Source: Deltaproteobacteria bacterium (GTDB lineage: Bacteria; Myxococcota_A; UBA9160; UBA6930). From it: 59,546 nucleotides of DNA. The notes beneath the pieces were generated by a model. The model saw only the letters and a program-made list of their open reading frames with translations, was not told the DNA's origin and made no database searches. The stretch spans positions 1-59,546 of the forward strand of contig VGRF01000029.1 in assembly GCA_016875395.1 (NCBI GenBank), read 5' to 3'. Both the position numbers and the translations under genes were made by a program. Shown in pieces: positions 53,362-59,546 of this stretch (positions are counted from its first letter, which is position 1; every line of letters begins with the position of its first letter).

Positions 53362-54375
53362 TTACTTCGCGACTTGGATCAGCTGCTTCCCGAGATTCTT
53401 CCCCGTGAACAGCCGCATCAGCGCCTCCGGCGCGCGTTCGATGCCCACCACGATGTCCTCCTGGTGCACGAGCTCCCCGGCGTCGACCCAGCGCTTCAGC
53501 TCCTCCCGCGCGGCCCCGAACTTCGCCGCGTAGTCGATCACGATGAAGCCCTCCATGCGCCCGCGCTGAATCACGAGATTCATGAGGTTGCGCGGACCCG
53601 GCGGCGGCTCCACCTCGTTGTACGCCGAGATGCCGCCGCACAGCACCACGCGCGCCTTCATCCGAATCTGCGCGAGCACCGCGTCGAGGATGTCGCCGCC
53701 GACGTTGTCGAAGTACACGTCGACACCCTGCGGCGCGAGCTGCGCGAGCCGCACGCCCACGTTCTCGCGCTTGTAGTCGATGGCGGCGTCGAAGCGCGCC
53801 TCCTTCGTGAGCCACGCGCACTTATCAGGGCCGCCGGCGATGCCGATCACCTTGCAGCCCTTGAGGCGCGCGATCTGTCCCGCGATCGATCCGGTCGCGC
53901 CCGCGGCGCCGGAGACGACGACCGTCTCGCCCGCCTTCGGCTGACCGAGATCGAGCAGGCCGAAGTACGCGGTGAGTCCAGTTACGCCGAGCACGCCCAT
54001 CAGCAGCTTCGGATCGAGGCCAGCGGGCACCTTGCCCGAACCGAACAAGCCGCCGGGCTTCGTGACCGAGTACTGCTGCCAGCCCGCCATGCCCTCGACG
54101 ACGTCGCCCGGCGCAAGCAGCGGCGAGCGCGACTCGAGCACGCGCCCCACCGAGCCCGCGCGCATCACCTCGCCGATCTGCACCGGCGGCATGTAGCTCG
54201 GGCGATCCTCCATCCAGCCGCGCTGCGTCGGATCGCACGAGAGGTAGAGCGTCTCGACCAGCACCTCGCCCTCGCCGAGCGCGGGCACCGGCGCTTCCTG
54301 AAACTTCCAGTTCGCCTCGCTGATCATCCCGTGCGGGCGCTTGGCGAGAACCCACTGCTTGTTCGTGCGTGACAT
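53362..54375 (-). CDS. NADP-dependent oxidoreductase, MDR family (CurA/leukotriene B4 dehydrogenase-like)
   Basis: This is a 337-aa zinc-free medium-chain reductase. NKQWVLAKRPHGMISEANW opens the protein. GVLGVTGLTAYFGLLDLGQP and the NADP loop VVSGAAGATGSIAGQIARLKGC follow, then IGIAGGPDKCAWL and DVYFDNVGGDILDAVL. The length is typical. Such enzymes reduce activated C=C bonds of enones. The gene is convergent with the thiolase gene, 5 bp between stops. Confidence 0.92.
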   Translation of the reverse strand: MSRTNKQWVLAKRPHGMISEANWKFQEAPVPALGEGEVLVETLYLSCDPTQRGWMEDRPSYMPPVQIGEVMRAGSVGRVLESRSPLLAPGDVVEGMAGWQQYSVTKPGGLFGSGKVPAGLDPKLLMGVLGVTGLTAYFGLLDLGQPKAGETVVVSGAAGATGSIAGQIARLKGCKVIGIAGGPDKCAWLTKEARFDAAIDYKRENVGVRLAQLAPQGVDVYFDNVGGDILDAVLAQIRMKARVVLCGGISAYNEVEPPPGPRNLMNLVIQRGRMEGFIVIDYAAKFGAAREELKRWVDAGELVHQEDIVVGIERAPEALMRLFTGKNLGKQLIQVAK

Positions 54376-54410
54376 GGCTCTGCTCCTCGGTGGTTGCGGC
54401 GGCCTGCCGC

Positions 54411-54830
54411 TCAGTCGATCTCGGGCGGCGGGCTGAGCGCCGCCGCGTAGGCGGAGAAGAATGCTTCAGCGGGGCGCGGGTCGGCGACGGGCGTGCCCGC
54501 ATGGTCCGTCACGACAGCGGCGCTGATCGTCGCTTCGTCCCTTGCGCCGACCGTGACGGTGAGGCGCAGCGGATGCGCGTCGAGGCGCGAGGCGGAGATG
54601 GTGCCGGCCTCGCTGTTCGCGGCTTCGAGCGCGAAGCCGAGGTCTTGCAGCGCGGAGATCGCGAGGCGGCGCGCCACTTCGAGGCTCGGCGCGGCGAAAT
54701 CGCGAGTGACCGGGAGCGGCGCATTGGCGGCTCGTCCGCGCGAGAGCGTCGCGAACGGCGACTCGGCGTGCGCGTGGGTCGCGAGCAAAGCTGTTAGGGC
54801 GAGCGCGCCCGCGGTTCGTCGACCGGTCAT
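54411..54830 (-). CDS. Small exported protein of unknown function
   Basis: This is a 139-aa protein with a signal peptide (GALALTALLATHAHA). The mature part has DFAAPSLEVARRLAISALQD, LGFALEAANSEAGTISASRL and LRLTVTVGARDEATISAAVV, a strand-helix-strand arrangement like small lipoprotein domains that pair with the gene just upstream. Its ATG overlaps the stop of that gene (ATGA at 54827-54830). Confidence 0.7.
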   Translation of the reverse strand: MTGRRTAGALALTALLATHAHAESPFATLSRGRAANAPLPVTRDFAAPSLEVARRLAISALQDLGFALEAANSEAGTISASRLDAHPLRLTVTVGARDEATISAAVVTDHAGTPVADPRPAEAFFSAYAAALSPPPEID

Positions 54831-55306
54831 TTCGGCCCGGCCTGAATGTTCGCCAGGGCGAGCTCGCGCTCGACTTCGGCGAAGAAGCCGGCGTACTCGC
54901 CGGGCTCGCGCACGGCTTCGCGGCGCAGCTCGCGGCCGCGCGCGTTGTAGGCGAGGCGCTGGAAGGTGACGCGCAGCTGCGTCTGCAGGCCGAACTCGCC
55001 GGCGGGGCGCGTCGCGAGCGAGGCGCGCAAGCGCGAGCGCGCGCGGCCGGCGTGGGTGTCCTTCGCGCCCACGATCACGCCGAGCGCGTAGTCCTGCGCC
55101 TCGGCCGAGAAGCCGTGCGCGGTGAGTACGGCGACGCACGCGGCGAGCACGGCGGACTCGTCGTCGGTCTCGTAGAGGCGCGTGTGCCGCGCGCGCTCCT
55201 CGGGCGAGATCGGCGCGAGCGCGAGCGCTTCGGGCGGAGGCGGGGCGGCGGCGCAGCCGAGGCCGAGCGCAGTGATGAGGGCGGGCAGGAGCGAACGCAG
55301 GAGCAA
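54827..55306 (-). CDS. Small lipoprotein of unknown function
   Basis: This is a predicted 159-aa lipoprotein. From a TTG start at 55306 (GAGG five bases upstream) the N-terminus LLLRSLLPALITALGLGCAA has a good lipobox (LGLGC). The rest has ARHTRLYETDDESAVLAACV, LTAHGFSAEAQDYALGVIVG and TQLRVTFQRLAYNARGRELR. This is a fold of the same type as the coupled downstream gene (helix with GFxxEAxDxxxGxI strand). The two could form a heteromer in the envelope. Confidence 0.68.
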   Translation of the reverse strand: MLLRSLLPALITALGLGCAAAPPPPEALALAPISPEERARHTRLYETDDESAVLAACVAVLTAHGFSAEAQDYALGVIVGAKDTHAGRARSRLRASLATRPAGEFGLQTQLRVTFQRLAYNARGRELRREAVREPGEYAGFFAEVERELALANIQAGPK

Positions 55307-55457
55307 TGCGGCCTCGGGGAAGGGGCGACCACGATAACGGGCGCGAGGGCGACGACCTCGTCCGGCTCGAGCGGCAGATTGCAGGGCGGCTGGGCCGTCG
55401 TCAGCTTGCGTGCGGCGGCTCGAGTCGCCTCTGGTGTCTCGTCTCGGGGGTGCGGAA

Positions 55458-55913
55458 GTGCGGCGAGTCTTCTTCAGTGCAGCAGTGCTCCTGTTCGCGT
55501 CCGCTTTGCTCGCCTCGCCGGGCGGCGTGACCCGCGAGCAGTTCCTCGAGCAGAACGGGATCGATCCCGCAGAGCCCGCGTTCGTGCGGATCGTTCGATC
55601 CGAGCTTCCGGGGAACTGCGACGGCAAGGCAGTCGCCGATTTCGTCGCGGAGAGCACGCCGCTGTGGTTGTCGGTGCAGCAAGGTGATCTGGAGCGAGGA
55701 TCGACGGATGGTCACACGGTCGTGAGGTTGGCGATCGCGAACGGCCAACCGACCGAGAGCACGGTCGCCTGGGACTCGATCGGATCCCCCTCGCTGATGG
55801 AGCGGCTCGAAGCCGACTTCTCGCGCATTCGATTCGCGCGGACCTGCGTTGGCGCTGCGGAAATCGAGCTTCGATTTCATCTCCCGAGCGAACCCGCGCG
55901 AGCGTCGCTCTAG
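55458..55913 (+). CDS. Small exported protein of unknown function
   Basis: This is a predicted 151-aa protein starting GTG at 55458 with a signal peptide (VRRVFFSAAVLLFASALLAS). The mature part contains FVRIVRSELPGNCDGKAVAD, LSVQQGDLERGSTDGHTVVR and FSRIRFARTCVGAAEIELRF with two Cys. No family is recognised, and its position is divergent from the lipoprotein pair. Confidence 0.6.
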   Translation: MRRVFFSAAVLLFASALLASPGGVTREQFLEQNGIDPAEPAFVRIVRSELPGNCDGKAVADFVAESTPLWLSVQQGDLERGSTDGHTVVRLAIANGQPTESTVAWDSIGSPSLMERLEADFSRIRFARTCVGAAEIELRFHLPSEPARASL

Positions 55914-55939
55914 GGGCGGCGCAGCGCAGCGCGTTCGGT

Positions 55940-57208
55940 TCAGCGCGCGCCCTCGCGCGGCGGCCTCACGAGCAGCATGGCGATGGCGCCGACGAGCATC
56001 ACGCCTGCGAGCCCCGTGAACACGGGCACGAAGCTGCCCGCGACGTCGGCGGCGCGACCCACGAGCGGCGGCGCCGCCAACAACAAGGGCAAGCCGAGCA
56101 CGCCGTGCAGGCCCATCGCGCGCCCGAGCACGCGCGGACCGAAGCACGCTGCCTGCAGCACCGGCCCCGAGACGCCGAAGCCGCCGCCCGCGAAGCCCGC
56201 GGGCAGCGCGATCGCGAGGAAGCCCGCGAGGCTCTGCGAGTGCGCGACGCCGATCCAGCCCACGCCCGAGAGCGCGAACACCACCGCGGCTACGACCTGC
56301 TTCGGGAAGCGCTCGTGCAGCCAGCCCGTCGCGATGCGGCCGCAGAACGCGCCCACCGACATCGCCGACGCGACCCAGCGTGCGTCGCTCGCCGGCACAC
56401 CCACGTTCTCCATGTGCTTCACCACGAAGACGCCGCCGAGCGAGGCGGCCGTAGCGATCGCGAGCGACGCTCCCAGCACCCAGAAATTGCGGTCCCGCAG
56501 CAGCGCGCCCACCGCGCCTTCGGGCTCCGCGGGGGAAGCCGCCGCGCTGCCGAACGACTCGGGCGTCACGTTCTGGTCGGGTGCGTCGCCGTCCGGCAGC
56601 TGCCCCACGTCCTCGGGCCGCTTCACCGCGAACGCCGCGATCGCGGGGCCGAGCAGTACGAGCGCCGTGCACGCGAGGGTGAGCAGTGCGCCGCGCCAGC
56701 CGAGCCGCGCGATCAGCTCTTGCCCGACGAGCGGGATCGTGATGCCTGCGGCGCTCGTGCCGAGGCTCGTGAGCGCGAGCGCGCGGCTGCGCCTGCGCAC
56801 GAACCAGCCCGCGACCATCACCTGCGGACCGATCTGTCCGTAGGCGCCGATGCCGATTGCGGCCAACACCGCGAACGCAGCGAGCGCGGGCACGCTCTCC
56901 GCTCGCGAGGCCGCGGCGAGCGAACCGGCGCCGAGCGCGAGGGCCCCTAACAACACCGGGCGCAGCGGGCCCAAGTCGAGCAGCAAGCCCACCAGTGGAC
57001 CGGTGAGCGCGAGCGCGAGGATGAACAGCGCCATGCCCGTGCCGAGCGACTGCGCGTCGAGGCCGAACTCGGCGCCGAGCGGCGTGACCAGGAAACCGAA
57101 GGTCTCGAGCAGGCCGGGCCCGAGCCAGATCAGCGCCGCCCCGAGCGCGACGATCCGCCAGCCATCGAAGCGCGCGCGCGGTTGCATCGCACGCAACGTT
57201 AGTTGCAC
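55940..57208 (-). CDS. Major facilitator superfamily (MFS) transporter
   Basis: This is a 422-aa protein with 12 apparent TM helices and a central charged loop (VKRPEDVGQLPDGDAPDQN). The first half has GWFVRRRSRALALTSLGTSA between helices 4 and 5. MxxxLxxxRFxxWxxxxGxxxI-type motifs at the N-terminus and RVLGRAMGLHGVLGLPLLLA in the second half match the monocarboxylate/oxalate:formate antiporter group. The start may be ATG 57208 or the in-frame ATG 57187. The substrate is unknown. Confidence 0.88.
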   Translation of the reverse strand: MQLTLRAMQPRARFDGWRIVALGAALIWLGPGLLETFGFLVTPLGAEFGLDAQSLGTGMALFILALALTGPLVGLLLDLGPLRPVLLGALALGAGSLAAASRAESVPALAAFAVLAAIGIGAYGQIGPQVMVAGWFVRRRSRALALTSLGTSAAGITIPLVGQELIARLGWRGALLTLACTALVLLGPAIAAFAVKRPEDVGQLPDGDAPDQNVTPESFGSAAASPAEPEGAVGALLRDRNFWVLGASLAIATAASLGGVFVVKHMENVGVPASDARWVASAMSVGAFCGRIATGWLHERFPKQVVAAVVFALSGVGWIGVAHSQSLAGFLAIALPAGFAGGGFGVSGPVLQAACFGPRVLGRAMGLHGVLGLPLLLAAPPLVGRAADVAGSFVPVFTGLAGVMLVGAIAMLLVRPPREGAR

Positions 57209-57262
57209 CGGCTGACTCGCTGCGAGTCGAGGCGTATGGTGCGCCCATCTTCAGGAGCAACA

Positions 57263-58324
57263 ATGGCGACTTCTTTTGCGCTGATCGACGACGGGCAGAC
57301 GCACACGCTGAGTGCGGCCGTGGCAGGTGAGCGCGTGCGCATCTCTGCGGCCGATGCGAAGCGCGCGCTCGGCTACGAGCTGAAGCCCGAGGGCCTGTGC
57401 AAAGGCGCCGCGTGCTTCCCCGTGCGCGATCGCACCGCGCTCGTGAGCGGCGACGCGCTCGACCTCGGCGAGCTCGCGCGCGTGACCGGTCGTCCCCTCG
57501 CGCTCGACGTCGCGGAGCGCGCGGGTGCGCTCGGCGTTGCGGTGGAGGATCAGCTCGCCGCGCTGCGCGGGCTCGAGGCGCCGGACTTCGCGCTCCCCGA
57601 CTTCTCAGGGAGGGTGCACCGCCTCTCGGGCTATCGCGGCAAGAAGGTGCTGCTGATCGCCTACTCGAGCTGGTGAGGCTGCCGCGAGGACCTGCCCGTG
57701 TGGCAGTCGCTGTATGAAGAGTTGGGATCGCTCGGCTTCGTGCCGATCACCATCGCGCTCGACCGCAATGCGGACGAGCCGCGGCCGTTCGTGGAGAAGG
57801 CGAAGCCCACGCATCCGAGCCTGCTCGACACCGAGCACCGCGTGGCGGAGCTGTTCCACATCGTGAACGTGCCGACCATGATCTGGATCGACGAGCGCGG
57901 CGTGATCGTGCGCCCGCAGGACAACCAGTTCGGCACCGACACGTTCACGCAGTTCCACGGGAAATCGTCGGGGATCTATCTCGAGCTCGTGCGCAAGTGG
58001 GTGCGCGAAGGCAAGGGCGCGCTGGCGGCGGACGAGGTGCGCAAGCACCAGCAGACGCCGACGCCGGAGTGGCAGCTCGCGCGTGCAGAGCGCGCGCTCG
58101 CGTGGCACCTCCACAAGGCGGGGCGCAGCGAGGCGGCGGAGCGCCACTTCGTGCGCGCCGGCCAGCTCGCGCCCAAGGACTGGACGATTCGCCGCGGCTC
58201 GATGCCGATCCGCGGGCTGAACCCGTTCGGCCCGGACTTCTTCGAGCTGGCGAAGCAGGGCGGCGCGGAGTTCCCGATGGACGAAGTGTCGAAGACGCGC
58301 GTCGCGCCGCGGGCCACGCTTTGA
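57263..58324 (+). CDS. Redoxin domain protein, predicted selenoprotein (in-frame UGA at 57674-57676)
   Basis: Frame 57263-57673 encodes 137 residues. An N-terminal domain (residues 1-95, with LCKGAACFP) is followed by the redoxin start FALPDFSGRVHRLSGYRGKK. Then comes LLIAYSSW, TGA, GCREDLPVW, and the same frame continues to 58324 with the rest of the thioredoxin fold (PITIALDRNADEPRPFVEKA, HIVNVPTMIWIDERGVIV) and a C-terminal segment. Reading UGA as Sec138 gives a W-U-G-C-R-E active site with Cys140, in place of WCGC. Both halves are fully coding in one frame and have no other stop, so selenocysteine is the simplest reading. A pseudogene or a base error is the alternative. It is probably a cytosolic thiol/selenol peroxidase or oxidoreductase. 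Confidence 0.85.
57692..57706 (+). promoter_or_regulatory. Candidate bacterial SECIS hairpin
   Basis: After the UGA at 57674-57676, CTGCC (57692-57696) pairs with GGCAG (57702-57706) around a 5-base loop CGTGT with G in second place, about 20 bases from UGA. Bacterial SECIS elements bound by SelB need a hairpin at roughly this distance with a G near the loop start. A competing 7-bp stem (GGCTGCC at 57677-57683 with GGCAGTC at 57702-57708, one wobble) starts right at UGA with GG in its large loop. Which forms is not decided here. Confidence 0.5.
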
Positions 58325-58791
58325 GGCGAGCGCGCGCACCGGGTTTGCAGCTCGTGCGCGCGTTCGCATTGCTGAGCGCACTCGCGTTCGCCGCACACGC
58401 AGAGGACGCGACAGCGCCCGAGGCCGAGGCGCTGCGCGCGATGGACGCGTTCATGGCCGCGTTCAACGCGCGCGACGTCGAGGCTTGGATCGCGACGCTG
58501 AACTTTCCCCACGTGCGCATCGCGAGCGGGCAGGTCGCGGTGTTCCGCGACGCCGCGGAGTTCCGTAACAACTTCGAGTTCGCGCGCTTCGCCGAGCAGA
58601 CGGGCTGGAGCCGCAGCGAGTGGACCGAGCGGCGCGTGATCCAGGCCGGGCCCGACAAGGTGCACGTGGCGGTCGTGTTCACGCGCTTTCGCGAGGACGG
58701 CTCGGTGCTCGCGAGGTACGAGTCGCTCTACGTCGTGACGCAGCAGGGCGGACACTGGGGTGTGCAGGCGCGCTCCAGCTATGCGCCCTGA
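58321..58791 (+). CDS. SnoaL/NTF2-like exported protein, copy 1
   Basis: This is a predicted 156-aa protein. A TTG start overlapping the selenoprotein stop (TTGA) or a GTG at 58354 gives a signal peptide (VRAFALLSALAFAAHA). The mature NTF2-like domain has ALRAMDAFMAAFNARDVEAW, FPHVRIASGQVAVF, KVHVAVVFTRFREDGS and a C-terminus WGVQARSSYAP. Such folds serve as small-molecule isomerases or binding proteins. It is 31 bases upstream of a paralogue. Confidence 0.75.
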   Translation: MRRARAPGLQLVRAFALLSALAFAAHAEDATAPEAEALRAMDAFMAAFNARDVEAWIATLNFPHVRIASGQVAVFRDAAEFRNNFEFARFAEQTGWSRSEWTERRVIQAGPDKVHVAVVFTRFREDGSVLARYESLYVVTQQGGHWGVQARSSYAP

Positions 58792-58822
58792 CGGGCCAGC
58801 GCGGCGCCGGGAGGCGAGAGAG

Positions 58823-59278
58823 ATGGGGCTTCGCCGAATCGCAGGTCTGGTCGCAGCGCTGGCATGTGCGGTCGCCTCGGCGAACGAGGCGATGGCGCAG
58901 ACGACGATGTCGCCGGCGGGCGCCGCTGCGATGCGCGTGCTCGACGAACAGCTGTCGGCCTACAACGCGAGCGACAAGCAGGCGTTCTTGATCACGCTCC
59001 ACTTCCCGCACGTGCGCATCGCAGGGAACAACGTGCGGGTCTATCCGAATGCGCAGTCCTATCTGCCCGAGCTCTCGATGAAGCAGATCGGCTGGGACTA
59101 CGCGCGCTGGACCGATCGCAAGATCGTGCGGGACAGCGCGACCAAAGTGCACGTCGCCGCGACCTTCACGCGCTTCCTCGCGAACGGCCGCGCAGTCGAC
59201 AGCTTCGAGGGCCTCTACATCATCGCGCTGAAGGGCGGACGCTGGGGCGTGTTGGCGAGGTCGAGTTATGCACCTTGA
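58823..59278 (+). CDS. SnoaL/NTF2-like exported protein, copy 2
   Basis: This is a 151-aa paralogue of the preceding gene. The signal peptide LRRIAGLVAALACAVASANE leads to the same domain (MRVLDEQLSAYNASDKQAFL, HFPHVRIAGNNVRVYP, KVHVAATFTRFLANGR) and the same ending WGVLARSSYAP. GAGAGAG precedes ATG 58823. The duplication keeps the FPHVRIA and RSSYAP segments most strongly, so these are likely functional or structural. Confidence 0.8.
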   Translation: MGLRRIAGLVAALACAVASANEAMAQTTMSPAGAAAMRVLDEQLSAYNASDKQAFLITLHFPHVRIAGNNVRVYPNAQSYLPELSMKQIGWDYARWTDRKIVRDSATKVHVAATFTRFLANGRAVDSFEGLYIIALKGGRWGVLARSSYAP

Positions 59279-59418
59279 CGAGTGAGTTCGTCGCTCTCGA
59301 GGCGCGCGCTTGTTCTGGCGTTGGTTTGGTGCGTCAGGCATCGAGCGCGGGCGCTCGTTGAGGAGGGGCGTAACGGGATGCCCGAGATGAGGTGCGCGCG
59401 GAGAGGCTCGTTCGCCTA

Positions 59419-59546
59419 AGAGCCTATCCGAAAACCGCCCAGGGTGTTAATGATTGACAAGCCGTGACCCTCCGACTGGCGACCGGGGGTGAAGTGTCTG
59501 CACGAGGGAAGGCTCACCGGGGCTGGCGGATTCCCGACGAGCTGTG
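59419..59546 (+). mobile_element. 5' end of an IS5-family insertion sequence (left inverted repeat)
   Basis: AGAGCCTATCCGAAAACC at 59419-59436 is the exact inverted counterpart of the repeat at 110-127. TA precedes it at 59417-59418. The internal sequence next to it (GCCCAGGGTG...) differs from the internal sequence of the other end, so this is the left end and the element runs in the + direction like the copy at base 1. The transposase start lies beyond the window; no IS protein is readable here. Confidence 0.8.

Noticed and set aside
57674-57676. UGA as a simple nonsense mutation in the redoxin gene
   Set aside because: The UGA sits at the exact active-site cysteine with intact coding on both sides, so selenocysteine is the better explanation. 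A pseudogene stays as an alternative until Sec machinery is checked.
1-59546. CRISPR array, tRNA, rRNA or integrase attachment sites
   Set aside because: I saw no regularly spaced repeats, cloverleaf tRNA-like sequence or rRNA segment. The window has no integrase gene, and its mobile DNA is the IS at both ends.

Overview
The window is 59.5 kb of GC-rich DNA (roughly two thirds or more G+C by eye), densely coding on both strands. It has many 4-base start/stop overlaps, GTG and TTG starts, and no rRNA or tRNA that I could see. The gene set points to a heterotrophic, acyl-CoA-degrading bacterium of the former Deltaproteobacteria (for example Myxococcota or Binatota). It includes a molybdenum hydroxylase, F420/FMN luciferase-type oxidoreductases, paired class III CoA-transferases, enoyl-CoA hydratases, LigW/ACMSD-type amidohydrolases, a nitronate monooxygenase, a SIMPL protein and a UGA-containing redoxin. 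The lineage is an inference from gene content only.

Both ends lie in an IS5-family insertion sequence. The left edge holds the last codons of its transposase and its right inverted repeat. The right edge holds the left inverted repeat of a copy in the same orientation. The window is therefore either a segment between two direct IS copies or a circular or wrapped molecule opened inside one copy.

Layout. 0.2-4.1 kb: XDH-family operon (molybdopterin subunit, MoaD-like protein, FAD subunit, 2Fe-2S subunit). 4.1-8.6 kb: a coupled 2TM/proline-rich pair, a luciferase-type oxidoreductase, SIMPL protein, hydrolase, lipoprotein and small membrane protein. 8.6-9.7 kb: frameshifted Fic/Doc gene with an extra C-terminal domain. 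9.7-22 kb: threonine ammonia-lyase, two DUF1214 proteins, CoA-transferase, Hsp20, fatty-acid-hydroxylase-type membrane enzyme, hydrolase, SDR, GT-C-like membrane protein, GFA protein and sulfotransferase. 22-28 kb: truncated HsdR, truncated secreted protein, enoyl-CoA hydratase, VOC protein, tandem hydrolases, and an SGNH/DUF2059-like chimera. 28-35 kb: Lnt-like gene with a frameshift, amidohydrolase, F420-type oxidoreductase, gene remnants and a nucleotidyltransferase/partner pair. 35-41 kb: methyltransferase, paired palindromes, amidohydrolase plus two CoA-transferases, truncated Dam, and an NYN-LOTUS protein. 41-45 kb: S9 peptidase, enoyl-CoA hydratase, nitronate monooxygenase. 45.3-51.8 kb: three related von Willebrand factor A (VWA) proteins, two with a gluzincin-like domain. 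51.9-59.3 kb: thiolase-like protein, MDR reductase, small secreted proteins, MFS transporter, the predicted selenoprotein and two SnoaL-like proteins.

The signals I rate highest are: (1) a redoxin gene with an in-frame UGA in a W-UGA-G-C context, followed by hairpins that could act as a SECIS; (2) a strong excess of the hexamer TAACAA/TTGTTA, spread through genes in several reading frames by rare codons, which looks like selection on DNA; (3) a three-gene VWA cluster with a metallopeptidase-like domain, one copy of which has lost its catalytic glutamate; (4) repeated hybrid junctions in which restriction, methylation and other genes stop abruptly inside remnants of other genes.
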